64,000 bases of DNA from Scolanthus callimorphus (GCA_033964015.1 CM066914.1:11027831-11091830); one strand, 5' to 3'; positions 21,530 to 34,000 are shown, counted from the stretch's first letter. Translations and numbers: made by a program. The notes: generated from the sequence alone by a model not told the origin.

Positions 21530-23948
21530 ATGGAGTCAGGTCCTGGGGCTCACCAGGAGCAGGGCCAGGAGGAAGAGCAACCAGACTACGGCCAGGTTTT
21601 CAAGGATTCATTCAAATTCTTCAAGACACAAGACGCAACAGATAGGTACGGAACTGCTATTGTTAAGTGAAACGTCTAAAGCAACACGTGTATGCAAAGG
21701 ATATGGGGGAACCAGGTTTCGTACAAAGCGCTTTTTGACGAATAAAAATATAACAGAAATCAGACGGTACAACAAGCTATGTTGATAAAAAATAAATTTC
21801 GAACGCAAATTTCAAGGTCGACTATGGGCGAAAAATTGCAACCAAAATCTGGTGTGTTTAGCATATGACTATTTCATACAAACACTGGTTAAAAAAACTA
21901 ATTGTTCAGGTAGGCCTTTCTGGAAGATGAACTGGGTTTTATTTTAGAACAAGCAACACACAAAATACAATATCGAAACACAGAAGCTTTTTTATACTAC
22001 AGTTAATTGTAATCACAAATCTTCTTATTTTCATCTGACCTCGGGGTCATTCCTAATTCCAATACTATACGGCCTAGTGAGAAGCATCGCAATTACCAAA
22101 TTACCTCTGGAAACGTTAAATTCCTTTTAAAATATAGGTTTAAAAAGAGCTCGGGAAATTGTGTTTTACTCAGTGAGTTAAAGTTGTCTACACTAGACGG
22201 ACGAGACGCAGAGCACGTGACGCAGTGCTAATCAAATGATCGCACAAAGGCCACCCTAATGCACTAGTCAATTGAAACCCCGGCCCCCCGACCCCCGGGA
22301 CATAGCGGGGAATGTAACATTTGTGCAGTGTTACATTTTGTACTTTTTCCCGCCCCCGGGGAAAATGTTGCTGTTACAATCCCCTCCCCTATTGCCCCGG
22401 TGTATGGTACATTTTTTGTAGTGTTCCTACCTCAAGATGATCGGCGCCTGTGCGGCTCACACCACAACATTCAACATATCCTCCAAGAGTGCAAAATCTC
22501 ACCGAAGGGATAGCGACACCTCTACCACTCTCAATGATAGAGATATCCCAAGTTTGATGGGTAACAGGAATGGCGACAAATAAAAAAATTGATACACGGA
22601 TCGTCGAAAATTTCGAAAGCTGTCGCAAATTTTCCATATTGGCTGCGATGCTAGCATAATTGCTTGCATACATTTGCAGCGCATGTAATAGCCTGCGTAG
22701 CAAGCGTTTCCGTGGGGTTTCAGGGAACGAGAAGCCGAGAGAAGCCAGAAGTTCGCCATTTTCTGGCGAACTTCTGGCTTCTCTCGACTTCTCGTTCCCT
22801 GAAACCCCACGGAAACGCTTGCTACGCAGGCTACGCATGTAAGTACAAGAGCGTTACAAGAGCGTTACAACCCCGCTAAAAATCCCCGCCAATTTGGCAA
22901 ATAGTTACTGTCCCCGTTCCCCCGGAGAAATCTGGCGGTACAAAAGCGTAATTCCACGGCCATGTCCCCGTTACTCCCCCGCTATGTCCCGGGGGTCGGG
23001 GGGCCGGGGTTTCAATTGACTAGTGCATAAGCATTTTGATGAAAATTAACTACATCAAGTTACCCAAAAAATATGGCAAACTCCCCCTCTAAATGACACA
23101 CCAATAAACAATTCTCTCAGGATTCTCTATAAGACAGAGAGCGACTTTACTTGGGTCAAGGTGTTGACTGGGTTATTTTCCATTTCAGTTCCCCAGGATC
23201 GATGTCTGCCAACTTGGATTTCTCCAAACAGTGGAAGCGTTCAGACGCCATTCTTACTGTCGACAACAACACGAAGTTTCACGTACACTCGGCTACACTG
23301 TCACGCTTGTCGCCGGTATTTGAGCAGCTTCTGTCGCCTGAAAATCTCGCTAAATACCCGAACAGAGAAATCTACCTGCCTGGCAAGAGTGCGGATGAGT
23401 TTCGTGAATATCTTAAGGTGCTTTACTCTGCAGAACCAGTGCGCGAATACAAGATTCACTTCCTTCTTCCTCTTGCGCACGAGTTTAAGACCCTCGTCGT
23501 GCTGAAAAGATGCGAAGAAAGCCTGATCCCTAAAGTCAAAAACGAAACGCTCGCTTTCAAGTATCTGAGTCTAGCTGGAACGTACGGGCTAGAAATGCTG
23601 CGTCGTTGTTGCGTTCAAATTTTGAAGTACAAGAGCTTTCACGAATTACGCGGCAACAGGATGTATCGAGAGATCGCTCCTAAAAGTGGATGGGACATCA
23701 CGGAAGGACGAGTTGAGATTTTAGAGAATGAATTAGAGAGAGTAAAGAGCAAGCTCACGCAAACTTGCGAGGAACTGATTACAGAGCTCTTTGGGGAGTT
23801 ATATTCCAAGCAATCTGGAGGTCGCCCGCCACCAATGAACGCCACCATGGCTAATAAACTGTGTTTTGTGAAAGATGCAGGAATAAAAAGCGCAGAGATG
23901 AAAATAGTGGCGGAGGCTCTGGAAAAACTGGAGAAAATATATTCATGA
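21530..23948 (+). CDS. BTB/POZ domain protein 1 (two exons)
   Basis: Exon 1 (21530-21645) begins MESGPGAHQEQGQEEEQPDY and ends at GATAG|GTACGG. Exon 2 (23189-23948) follows an acceptor CATTTCAG in the matching phase, giving 291 residues. A BTB/POZ fold is evident at about 57-155: SDAILTVDNNTKFHVHSATL, then SPVFEQLL, then LPGKSADEF. BTB domains dimerise and often recruit Cullin-3. A helical stretch follows, then a predicted coiled coil (EILENELERVKSKL) and the end LEKLEKIYS. No zinc fingers, Kelch or MATH domains are present, so its partner specificity is unknown. The layout matches the gene at 33020, its probable paralogue. A Met at residue 44 is an alternative start. Confidence 0.9.
22260..23027. 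mobile_element. PIF/Harbinger-type MITE in the BTB gene 1 intron
   Basis: The termini TGCACTAGTCAATTGAAACC and GGTTTCAATTGACTAGTGCA are perfect inverted repeats, continuing through GGCCCCCCGACCCCCGGGAC. The element is flanked on both sides by TAA, the 3-bp target-site duplication typical of PIF/Harbinger. No transposase is visible. A separate palindrome is nested inside. Confidence 0.85.
22690..22832. repeat. Nested near-perfect palindrome
   Basis: The arms GCCTGCGTAGCAAGCGTTTC and GAAACGCTTGCTACGCAGGC extend almost to the centre (GCCAGAAGTTCGCC / GGCGAACTTCTGGC). It is a small fold-back MITE inserted into the Harbinger-type element. Confidence 0.9.
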
Positions 23949-24488
23949 TTTTCGTCTTTTTCAAAAGACGACGAAAGTATGACATGACTTATGCATGTCA
24001 TGGTAAAAAAATAACGTTGTTGAACAAATTTTGAAATGAAGAATTTTGAAGTTACATGAAGGCAAAGTTTAAAGTGTCTTTTGCAATTTTTACCAAAATG
24101 AGTGTGATTTCATTTGCATTGTATGTTTTTGATACTCCATTCGGGATGTGACACACTTTTAAGCCCCAAGTGCTGAGAAAGCTTGAACAATAACAAAAAT
24201 CACAATATTGAAAATCGCTGACACACTAGAACCCTTCTAAGTGAAAAGAGCCATTAAAAAAAATATACTTTTGAGAAAAATGCAAAGGAAATGTAGAATT
24301 CCCATATCAACTCTTATAAAACAGAACATTTAGACTTCTACCAAATCCCCACTTTGCCATTCAAAATTTGGTTAGGCAATGTGGTAAAAATTCTCCAAAC
24401 TGAAAAATGTATTAAGCTCCCTTTTCACTCAGCAGGGCTCATTTTAGGAGCACTTTATTAATCACTCACTCTCACACTCATGGCAGCC

Positions 24489-24620
24489 TCAACCAAGTCG
24501 CATGCCTCTGGGTCTCCATTCAAAGTGTTCAGCCATGCATCTTGCTAACTCAGAGGTGCTGGTGGCACTTACATCCCTCTTCAAGATGTTGATGAATGTT
24601 GAGGGGAGACGGCCATGAGT
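24489..24620 (-). pseudogene. LINE reverse-transcriptase C-terminal remnant
   Basis: The minus strand reads THGRLPSTFINILKRD, then STSELARCMAEHFEWRPRGM and a stop. This resembles the conserved tail after the RT domain of CR1/L2-like LINEs (G-R-P-x-T-[FY]-x-[DN]-x-L-x-x-D ... L ... M x D R x x W). No longer frame is preserved upstream. Confidence 0.5.
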
Positions 24621-24947
24621 CCTATAAAAAAAATAATAACAAAAATAATAACAATAATAATAATAACAAGAAGCCTTACTAGGCTTTTACCTCCTGCGCT
24701 AGTTTCATAAACATACAAGGAATAAAAGCAAGAGTACAATGTATTGCATTCTATGTTGTTTCCACTACTTCTTCTAGACAATTGGCCAAGCTTAGTACAC
24801 TACCAGTTATGCATTTCTGATTTATTTTTATGATTTATTTTGCATGACTTTCAAACTCCACCTTGCAACTCCCCCCCCCCCCCCATCCTGACCCTTGGAA
24901 AAATTTTCTCCAAGTCTGTTTTTCTACCAGTGTTGCATTTGTTGTCA

Positions 24948-25292
24948 CAGGGTTCGTACGCTTTTGTAAAGAAAAAACTCCAGGATTTTAAGGACTTTTT
25001 CGAACATTTTCAAGGACATTTTCCTTTCACGTGAGCAAGCAAACATGCATGAATGCGGCCCTTCCAATCACATTACATGGCATGAGTAATGGCCATGTCG
25101 ATGTAAAAAACAAATCCAGAATGTTCATTTGCTGCCATTTTACCCACAGTTATTTTTTCTGTAGATCCATTTCCAGGACGTTCCAGGAGTTCAATAAAGA
25201 TTCCAGGACTTTTCAGCCCTGGACTTTCCAGCCCTGGAATTCAAACTTCTCAAAGTAAAGCATTTTCCAGGTTTTCCAGGACCCTGTGTCAC
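24948..25292. repeat. Dispersed TCCAGGA-rich repeat
   Basis: It opens CAGGGTTCGTACG and closes CCAGGACCCTG and contains many TTCCAGGAC words. Related copies with the same words lie at 51755-52080 and 52740-53100 in MLLT10 introns. The family is not identified further. Confidence 0.65.
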
Positions 25293-25313
25293 ATTTTGCT
25301 TTATTTACACAGA

Positions 25314-25538
25314 CAGGGCTTGAAATTAAGAAATAATCATAGTCATTTTTTTAAACCTTGTACCAATATTATAGGCATCATTCATCAAAACTCTAGGCAT
25401 AAATCCACTAGGAGAACACTGTAGAAACTGAAAACACCGTCATTATTTTACACCTAAGTCTAAAAAGTTAGGCATACCATAGGAAAATGTTTGGGCATTT
25501 TTACACCTGTGTTGGGTGCAATTTCAAGCCCTGGCACA
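25314..25538. repeat. Inverted repeat with CAGGGCTTGAAATT ends
   Basis: CAGGGCTTGAAATT on the left and AATTTCAAGCCCTGG on the right are complements separated by about 190 bases without a reading frame. This is a short fold-back element. Confidence 0.65.
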
Positions 25539-25539
25539 C

Positions 25540-27585
25540 CCTTGACGACAATGTAGCTTCACCCACTTAACCTTTAGACCTTGTTGAAGAATGACCTTAA
25601 AAAAAATATATTTATGCACCCCCTTGACCATGTAACTGAGCCCTGTTTGATACTTTTATAGTAACCTCCCCTCTTGACTTCTCCATAACCCAACTTAAGC
25701 ATATTTTGATTGAATTTGAGTGGGTGTCTGTTAACTCACACTACAGTGGTATGAAATCAAGGGAAATGTACATGTATGCACCATTTGAAAAAGATGTTTT
25801 GTTGGTTCAAGATGTGACTGCAGATCGCAGTGCCAAAATGCAATTCTTTGAGAGCAGTTCCTTTAAAGAAAAAAATCCATCAGAATGACAGAATCTGAAA
25901 TAATTCCAAATGCCCCAGAGAGTCTTCAACTCCAATTTCAGTCCTGCTACAAGTACCGGCATGTGAAGTGCTCCTGTTTTACTTCACAATGAACAAATAG
26001 CATGACCTCATCACCTGATGAGCCAATCACAGATTGCTTACTCCCTTCTCAAGTGGTACAGTGTGATCCATATAATAAAGCAACTTTAAAGCTGTCAAAA
26101 TAGTTTTTTCATCACTAAAGTTTCTTCATTGAATAAGAATGATGTTCAGCAACATTCGACAGGTTTTTATTGCTAGTTCTATATTTGAGGTATTTATTTC
26201 TCTACTTATCCTCTTGCCCGTGGTCCATCCAACACACAAAACTTTGACCGGCACAAATAATTGGAATATCAGCAGCTTTTTGCGTTATTAATCCAATATT
26301 TTCACTGAGCCACGCAGCTTCATCCTAAAATCTGTGAGATTTGCTGTGTTATCCTCTCGCCCATGGTTCATCCACCAAGCCAAAACACATAGCTTTTCAA
26401 AGATTTCCGAAGCTTTGAACGTTACTTGGATTGTAATTTTCACTGAGTCAGCTGCCTTGACCTCAAATCACTGTCTTTGTGTGAAATTTGCTGTTATAAG
26501 ACTGGATTTGTTCACGGTAAAATTACGAAATGAAGTTACCCATGCAGTCCTTTCGTATATCGTGGCGGCTGCACTTCGCCTGGCACAAAGAACTTGAATA
26601 TTAGCAGCTTTTGACGTTAGTGAGCCAATATTTTCACTGAGCCAGCTTCTATGACCTCAAATCTGTCTTTGTGTGAGGTTTGCTTATTTAGAGATCCAGA
26701 CTTTTCTCCGGAAAATTTACAACAAGTCAAATCACTTTTAAATCATAAATGGCGGCCAGCCAGAGTCTAGCAGAACATGATGGAACTGAACTTCTGATCA
26801 CGTGACTGACGAGAGCCAATCGCAGCCTCTGGGGAGCTTCAAATTGTGACAATGGATTTTTGACGACGGAAAAGAAAAACGCTACCGAATTTAATACCTC
26901 CAGCGCCGCTGCGCGTGCAGGAGGTAATAATACAGCAAATTTCATGACTGTAGTGAAACCAATTGCAAAGTGATTACACCAATTCTGGATAAAACCCATT
27001 ACAAAGTAATTGCGAATTACTCACAGCACTCATCTGAAATCTGCTCTAATAATAATAATAATAATAATAATAAAATCAATGGTTCCTACTCTTCAACATT
27101 TAAAACACAAATTGCATCACAAATGTCAATAATTATTTTGGCAAAAGGCCCTTTGAACCTTTGCTTTACTTTAAAAATGGCAAATAGTGCATCAAGAAAA
27201 CACTAACATCATGATGAGAGTTCAATATATTGAACAGTTAACATTAATTTCGTCAAGGATCCAGCTTGAAGGTCAAGTGGAGATTACTTGTCTCTCAGGA
27301 AGGCAGCTTCTCAGAAAATAGCATATGGATATTTGAGAAATTGTTGAGGGAAGTTTAGAGGCTAAGAAAATCCCAAACTTTGACAAATTATAATAATATA
27401 AAACATACACCTTGTGAGATGTTGTTTTACTGCTTTTTACCTGTTAAGTTCTGGAAGCTGAAAGTGAATAGGATGCTAAACCCATGCCCATCCCCCTTAC
27501 TCTGCCCATGACTAAACAGGGAGACTTACTAGAAACAGGACATTACAAAGTGACATTTCAAATTGGCCCCTTGAACAATTCATAT
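25540..27585. other. Intergenic stretch without a gene
   Basis: Apart from the degenerate tandem copies at 26170-26700 and an (AAT)n microsatellite near 27045-27072, I see no exon, domain or RNA gene. Open frames are below 100 codons with no family match. Confidence 0.55.
26170..26700. repeat. Three degenerate tandem copies of a unit of about 170 bp
   Basis: The phrases AGCAGCTTTT..CGTTA, CCAATATTTTCACTGAGCCA and TGACCTCAAATC..TGTCTTTG recur three times with diverged sequence. No coding potential is seen. Confidence 0.6.
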
Positions 27586-27587
27586 AG

Positions 27588-28694
27588 GCCGTTATCACGC
27601 AAAATTGATTAATAATATTTAAGGTTACTGAGAACCTTCGCGCACGTTGTTCGAAAAAAAAATCATACACGTCCTTAGTTTAACCAAAATATGTCAACCT
27701 ATATATCGTTGGAAAGCTTATAGAATGGACTAGCGGGCTATGGCAAAAAGAAATCACTTATTGATACCTGTAATTTTTTTAAAGCATTGATTAAATATTT
27801 TGGTGTGCTATTTTCACGAGCTAACGCTGTCGAACTGCTGGACCATGACTCCCAAGTAACACATTGTTTTAATCCTTAAAGGTGTTTCTCAAAAACCGTG
27901 TCTGCGATTTTTTAAATTTTGTTTAGTTCAACAGTTATGAATTTTTTAAATTTTTAGAGCGTGAAAATTCTACAAAATTTGACCTTCGAAATTTAAAAGT
28001 TCGATAACTTTTGAGCAAAGCAAAATTTTAAAAAACGCAGACACGGTTTTTGAGAAACACCTTTAAGGATTAAAACAATGTGTTACTTGGAAGTCAAGGT
28101 CTAGCAGTTCGTCAGCGTTATCTCATGAAACTCTCACACCCGAATTTTTAATAAAACCTTAAAAAAAAATTGTAATTATGAAAAAAATAATTCTTTTTGC
28201 CATAGTTCGCTAGTCCATTCTATAAGCTTTCCAACGATATATAGGTTGATATGTTTTGGTTAAACTAAGGACGTGTATGATTTTTTTTTCGAACACGTGC
28301 GCGAAGGTTCTCAGTAACCTTAATAGTTATCAGAAAATAAAATCCAGTATTCAATTCTACACAACCGTATTAGTAAAATTGCAAAGTTTGGAGAAGATTG
28401 CTTGAATACTGGCTGAGATATGAATATTCAAAACTTCATATCATGGCTTATTTTTTACAAAGAAATGTATGGGAAAATACATTGAAACGAGACTGGACGG
28501 GCATGGATGCCTGTCCAGCCTCGACTTGATGTTTTTGCCCATACAAGTTTTGAAAATTCATATCTCAGCCAGTTTTCAAGTAATTCTTTTGAAACTTTGC
28601 AATTTTACTAATATGGATGTGTAGAATTGAAAACTGGATTTCATTTTCTGATAACTATTAATCACTATTAATCAATTTTGCATGATAACGGCCT
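27588..28694. repeat. Nested palindromic element
   Basis: The outer ends GGCCGTTATCACGCAAAATTG and CAATTTTGCATGATAACGGCC are complements. Inside are two further large inverted repeats. One spans about 27622-28322 (arms beginning AAGGTTACTGAGAACCTTCG). The other spans 28326-28664 (arms beginning TTATCAGAAAATAAAATCCA). This looks like one fold-back element inserted into, or fused with, another. Confidence 0.85.
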
Positions 28695-29496
28695 ATTGAA
28701 ATTCATAATGTCATTTCAAAAAATTCCATGCTCGAGGCATAAAAGAATATAAGTCCCACCTTCCCTACTCCAGTCCCTGAACTCTCCTTTGCAGCTTGGG
28801 TAGACCACTACCTGTTGGAAGCAGAGAGGTCATCCAGGTGAGAGTGTGGTGACTGACATTTCGACAACCTCAGCGGAAGTCACCGAGTGAAGTGAAAAAA
28901 TATCATGACCGTATATATACTGGAGGTGTTGTGTGATAGCGCAATGTTGCATAATCGGCAGCACTCTCTCATTAGTGTGTGAGCGCCACCTCTGTCAAAG
29001 TGTCGGTACCTGTTTTTGTAAGTCCTTTGTACAGTGTGAGAAGCTTGATTGAGGTTGATGGGCTTTTGCTCAAGTTTTGTGAACCAACTTTCAAGCACAA
29101 GTACCACAACCTACCGTAAATGCAGCACAACTTTGATCCAGATTTCTTTGTACTGAAATGCCCCCCCACTACCCCTTTTCAAAAGAACGATTTCTAAAAG
29201 TAGCTGTGTAAGTGACACATGATTTATATAGTGCAGGATCCTCAAGCATGCGCTCATCATGCTTGCAAATAAATTATGGACAGGGATGAGTGGCAATTGG
29301 ATGGCAACAGGACAACTTTTCAGAGCACTGTGCATCTGATTCAACTTCATTCAACAGGGGTTGTAGCCAGAAATTTTGGTTGAGGGGGGGGGGGGTAGTG
29401 AAAACATTGGACGAAAATGTTCAAATTTCCTCCAGCAAATGTATGGGAAAATCTCCCGAGAAAGGGGGGGGGGGGGGCATCATAGTAAAACTTGTA

Positions 29497-29624
29497 CTAC
29501 CCTGCTAGCAGGTTTTTTCTGTCAGTCTTTTATTAGCTAGCATACTTTTTCGCACATCTGGTATTGTCGCTTGGTTGTTTTGATTTCCGCAAAATGAGAG
29601 AAAAAAAACTCTGCTAGCAGGGTA
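29497..29624. repeat. CCCTGCTAGCAG-type MITE, copy 1
   Basis: The ends TACCCTGCTAGCAG and CTGCTAGCAGGGTA are perfect complements. The interior shares TTCTGTCAGTCTTTTATTAG with the copy at 48197-48380, and a third partial copy starts near 32111. Confidence 0.85.
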
Positions 29625-29669
29625 AATTTGTGCTTGTAATAGCAAATGCTGGGTTGCTAGCCCTAGTTA

Positions 29670-30573
29670 TGCACTAGTCATTTGTTTCCACCGACCCCCA
29701 ACCCCCGCGACATAGCAGGGGAATATGAAACAGATGTTGTCAAATTTGAAATAATTCCACCGCCTACCAGGGGATAACGCCTTGGCAAATTCCCTACACC
29801 CCGGGGAAACATTTCCTACACGAGGGGAGCCTAGGGGGGTTCTCAAAACCGCACAAAAATTTCGAAAATACCGCCTTTCCGCACAGATTTTTCGGGAATA
29901 CCGCTCACCGCAAAATGTTTTCTTTTATATCTTAAATGGCGCCGAAATCACACGCGAAGTCAATCAAATGCCGTTTCCGCTAACGATTCCGTGGTATCCA
30001 ATGGCAATCAGACCTTCTATTCAAGCAAAACGTGAGCGGAAGATTGTCTTGAGCCCTACAACCATCCGCCAGTGTGTAACTTGTGTTTTACTGCAATTCG
30101 AGAGTCTCGGGACGCTAAATACCGTTAACCGTAGGACTCGCAAACACGGCAATACCGCATTTTTGTACACAAATTACCGTAGACTTTGAAAATAGCGCAT
30201 AACCGTAACTTTTCAGCTTTTTATCCGCAAAACCGCGCAAAAACACAGCCAATACCGCATCACCGCAAACCCCTAGGCCCCCTCCGACACCCAAGGGACA
30301 AATTCCACCCTCCACAAGATGGATACAAGAAACTTCCCTAATACTGTCAAAACCAGTAGAGTGTCTTTGCCGAAATGAAAAAGACAGGTGTTTTGTATGT
30401 TTCCCCCACCATTCCCCTGGCCGGTTATCTGAGCCATAGCAAATTTGAAGTAAACTCCCTGGGGATCGGGGCAAGAATACAAGACAAACCACTGATATTT
30501 CCCCCAGTATTGCCTGACAAAATCCCCGCATGTCGCGGGGGTGGGGGGTCGGTGGAAGCAAATGACTAGTGCA
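29670..30573. mobile_element. PIF/Harbinger-type element with TTA duplication
   Basis: The termini TGCACTAGTCATTTG and CAAATGACTAGTGCA are complements and continue through CCACCGACCCCC. They share the first 11 bases with the element at 22260. Flanks are TTA on both sides. The interior holds a run of diverged CCGCAAAA/AATACCGC words and no transposase. Confidence 0.85.
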
Positions 30574-30590
30574 TTACATACTGCCAACTT

Positions 30591-31032
30591 CGTCTCCAGG
30601 GTCTTCTCGGTCATTTTTCAAAATGGCGGTTGACTCGGGAGAAGATCCTGGGGAAGGCTGAGTCACACCCAGGGTCTTCGGTACGGCTAGCGTGTGTTTG
30701 TGCAAGGCACACTGTGCATACTACCCTGTACCAGAGACTCCAAGCTTCACTCCCTCGTTTACAAAACGCATATTTACTGATCGACGCCATCGCGGCGTCT
30801 TGGCTTAGCCTGTCAGTTCCGAATAGCTTGCTTTATAGCTTTGAATTCCTTTCACCTGGAGCTCCGATAGAGAAAGGGGGGTAAGTAGTGCACCGTCTCC
30901 CCATTTAGTAGTGCACGGCTAGAAGATTTCAGACGTTAATTGCTTAAGTTGCTTACTTACTTCTCCCGAGTCAACCGGGAGTCAACCGCCATTTTGAACC
31001 CCGACCCCGAGAAGACCCTTGGTCGCGGAGAC
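30591..31032. repeat. Inverted-repeat element with CGTCTCCAGGGTCTTCTCGG end
   Basis: The left arm (GTCTCCAGGGTCTTCTCGG ... ATGGCGGTTGACTCGGGAG) and the right arm (CTCCCGAGTCAACC ... CGCCATTTT ... GAGAAGACCC) are complements. The open frame at 30630-30884 falls inside this repeat and has no family match, so I do not call it a gene. Confidence 0.75.
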
Positions 31033-31300
31033 TGGGCTGGAAACATTCCGCTGACCAAACTGAAGGCTCATATTCGAAGATCTTTTAGGTGCGGAAGTTT
31101 GTTTATCTTGTTTACCGTTTTCCGGTAAAAATATTCGACTGTGAATAGCAAACTAAGGCTGAAAATACCGGCTTTGTGTCGCAGAGTACCAGAACTGGTT
31201 ATCGAACATTTGCTAAGTTAAGAATATTTACATTGTAAGCACAAACACTAGCCGTGTGTTCAAACAAAGGTTGGTGTCAAGTTTAAATAACTTCTCGATA

Positions 31301-31856
31301 CAGTCGAAGCTCTCGTAAGCGACCACCTCGGGAACTGAAAATTGCGGTCGTTAACGGAGCTGGTCGCTTACGAGAACGGCTCTCGTAAGCGACCACCAAG
31401 CGGCTTCCTACTTCCGGCTTCCTACTTCCTACAATAGGCGTTGGTCGCTTACGAGAGCTTAGTACAATAAATCTAGAAAAAACCATGTGATACTAATGCT
31501 TAAAAATAGTTTGATTTATTTCCCGACTTTAATTAAGAATAGATAACCGCAAATATTTACATAGAAAATAGCATTTCTCAGTGCAGCTTGTATCAGTTTA
31601 GATATTTATGAGGTGATGAGTGATGTTTTAAAGACAAAAAGTACTATGGTCGCTTACAAGAGCTTAAAAACAGTAGAAAATCTCTGTTGGTGATTTGAAA
31701 TTGTGGTCGCATCGGAGCTGGTCGCATCGATAAGGCGGTCGCTTATGAGAGCTTGACATAACAGAGTTTATGTGACATTTCAAACGGGGTTTCGGGAAAA
31801 TGGTCGTTATGGGAGCTGGTCGCTTACGAGAGTGGTCGCACAGAGAGCTTCAACTG
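31301..31856. mobile_element. Tc1/mariner-type MITE (TA flanks)
   Basis: It begins CAGTCGAAGCTCTCGTAAGC and ends with the near complement (GAGAGCTTCAACTG), flanked by TA on both sides. The interior is built from many GGTCGCTTACGAGAG words in both orientations. No transposase is seen. Confidence 0.75.
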
Positions 31857-31944
31857 TACTCTTAGTTTGTAGAACCCCATATCAAAAACGTCTTTATCAG
31901 GACGGGAATGCATAATTATGTCACTATAGCTATATCAGTGCTAG

Positions 31945-32490
31945 AAATATAGTGCTATGCTTGTATCATTGGCTTCCCCCTGGGTCCCCAGGGGTTGAAC
32001 CAACCCCTGGGGACCCAGGGGGATTTGTCAAAATGCTCAATCAAACTGCTCCAAATCCCCCTGGGTAAGGGGCAATAAAGTAATGACAACATCCCTATTC
32101 GGTACTATTGTTATTCCCTGCTAGCAGAGGCCTCTTTTCTCTGCATTTCGCTGGCTGAGGTTCATGAGGAAAAGAGACCTCTGCGCTGGGTCGAAACTCG
32201 CTTTGTTTTGCCGCCGTCCACAACCTTGGACGGTTTGCTGACCGTTTCTTGAGCCCACTATATGCGCACGCATATCTACAGACGTTTTCCGCTGGGGGGC
32301 TCAAATAATAATGTGGTTAAGCAAATAATGGGATGTGGTTAAGCACACTATACTTTCAAAAGCGCCGAAATTCCCCATCCCCAATGGCAAAAATTGCCTT
32401 AAAATCACGACAAATGGCCCTTGTTGCCCATTGGTTTCCCCAGGGGTTGCACGCTGGGGGAAGCCACTGATACAAGCATTACCACTGTAT
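31945..32490. repeat. Composite fold-back with nested MITE
   Basis: The ends AGTGCTATGCTTGTATCATT followed by GGCTTCCCC, and GGGGAAGCCACTGATACAAG followed by CATTACCACT, are imperfect complements. Inside are a CCCCTGGGGACCCAGGGGGA palindrome and a CCCTGCTAGCAGAGGCCTCT copy of the MITE family seen at 29497 and 48197. Confidence 0.7.
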
Positions 32491-33019
32491 GCATTGCTAT
32501 GCAACCTCAAAATTCATTGCTACGATTGGTAATTTTATGCAATATGGGTGACATGTTTTATACTGTAAGTGGTTGCTAAGCAAAAATAAAATGCAAATCT
32601 GATAAAATTGTTTTCAAAGAAAACAAAACATGGCAGATGAGTGATGATACCATTGTTCAAGACATCAGCACCTGATACCATCACACCATTTAGATCTCTA
32701 GTATTTATGCCCTATTCAATGGAATGAAAACCAGCCAGCCATTTTTTGCAGCAACTTTTTAGTTGCCAATTTTAGAGAATAATTTTATCAATTTGTGTAC
32801 TTTCTCTTGCTTGACTTCAAAGGAGAAACTGCTGTGTTTATGCATAGTTACTAACGATGGTTTATTGGCAACTGAGAATTTCCTGCCCTTTTTGGCACAC
32901 ACACATTGTACATCACAGGAAGCCTGTCACCTGGCAGGAGAAGCATGCATTGGTACACCCTCAACATTATCTTCTTTCTGTCATTTTAGTAACCTTGGTG
33001 CACGATAGCTTTAAAAGAA

Positions 33020-33808
33020 ATGCAGAAGAAAGGATCTGAACCAGACTTTTCATCCCCATGGCACATGAGTGACTTGGTGCTTGTGGTAGAGGAAAAGAAG
33101 TTTCATGTACACAAGGGTACCCTATCTATGTGGTCCCCAGTATTTGAAAGGATGTTCCTCTCAGATTTCAGAGAGCGACACGAAGATGAAGTTCCTCTCC
33201 CTGGGAAAAAAGCAAATGAAGTCAAAGAAATGTTACTGGTAATCTATCCAACATCAAAGAAAATCACTGAAGAAAACTGCTATTATTTGATGGCTCTGGC
33301 GCAAGAATACCAAATGGAACAGTTGTCAGATAGGTGTGAGAAATACTTACTGCAGCGGGAAAAGACCCCATTTCAGGCCATTGACTTTCTTGTTTTAGCA
33401 CATTCATTTAACATGACTGAGCTTTGTAAGCAATGCATTGAAATTGCTAAGCATATATCTTTGAATGAGCTCCGCAAGCATGAGAAATATGCTATGATTG
33501 AGGATGGAAGTGGAAAGCAACTAGCAGAGCGAAGGGTTGAACTCCTAGAAAGCAAGATAAGCATGTTAGAGCAGAAACCCAATTCTATAAGGAAAGAAAT
33601 CAAAGAAACCTGTGAATGGGCCATCAGGGAGGTCAGCAGAGTTGTTTTTCATAAACGCCATCCTGATGGGAAACACTCCCCTAGGGCCTTGAGTGATTGC
33701 TTGAGAGTTTTAGATGAGGCTGCCCAGGAGAGTGGAGAGATGAGTTTGCTATTGCAACTTCTTCAGCAAAGACTCAAGAAAATATATGAGCCACAGAATA
33801 GAGTGTAG
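33020..33808 (+). CDS. BTB/POZ domain protein 2
   Basis: A 262-residue frame starts MQKKGSEPDFSSPWHMSDLV. An acceptor (CTGTCATTTTAG) ends at 32989, and the frame upstream of the ATG hits TAA exactly at the exon start, so any upstream exon is leader. The BTB core SDLVLVVEEKKFHVHKGTLS, SPVFERMF and LPGKKANEVKEML covers about residues 17-115. It is followed by helices (DRCEKYLL, LCKQCIEIAK), a coiled coil (ERRVELLESKISMLEQ) and the end LQQRLKKIYEPQNRV. Length, order and the coiled coil with K-K-I-Y end mirror the gene at 21530, so the two are probably an old local duplication. Its partner and target are unknown. A possible AATAAA lies at 33930. Confidence 0.9.
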   Translation: MQKKGSEPDFSSPWHMSDLVLVVEEKKFHVHKGTLSMWSPVFERMFLSDFRERHEDEVPLPGKKANEVKEMLLVIYPTSKKITEENCYYLMALAQEYQMEQLSDRCEKYLLQREKTPFQAIDFLVLAHSFNMTELCKQCIEIAKHISLNELRKHEKYAMIEDGSGKQLAERRVELLESKISMLEQKPNSIRKEIKETCEWAIREVSRVVFHKRHPDGKHSPRALSDCLRVLDEAAQESGEMSLLLQLLQQRLKKIYEPQNRV

Positions 33809-34000
33809 CATGTTTCAATTTGTTTAACTCTAACCATATAACCAGTAGCATATAGCGCCCTTTAGTACGTATTTCTAAAATATTCCAGATTAATATGGTT
33901 TGCAAACATAAAATGTGCTCAACCCACAGAATAAAATTTGCTAATTGGGTTCTTCCCATTGTAAAATGTATTCTAAGCAATCCAATGTGGAGTCAACTAA

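Noticed and set aside
25706..25888. 60-codon frame near 25.8 kb
   Set aside because: No family match, no splice context, and flanked by repeats; expected by chance in AT-rich sequence.
29782..30189. 135-codon frame in the 29.7-30.6 kb element
   Set aside because: It is built from AATACCGC-type repeats inside a non-autonomous transposon, with no transposase motif.
30630..30884. Frame of 84 codons near 30.7 kb as a gene
   Set aside because: It falls within an inverted-repeat element and matches no family.
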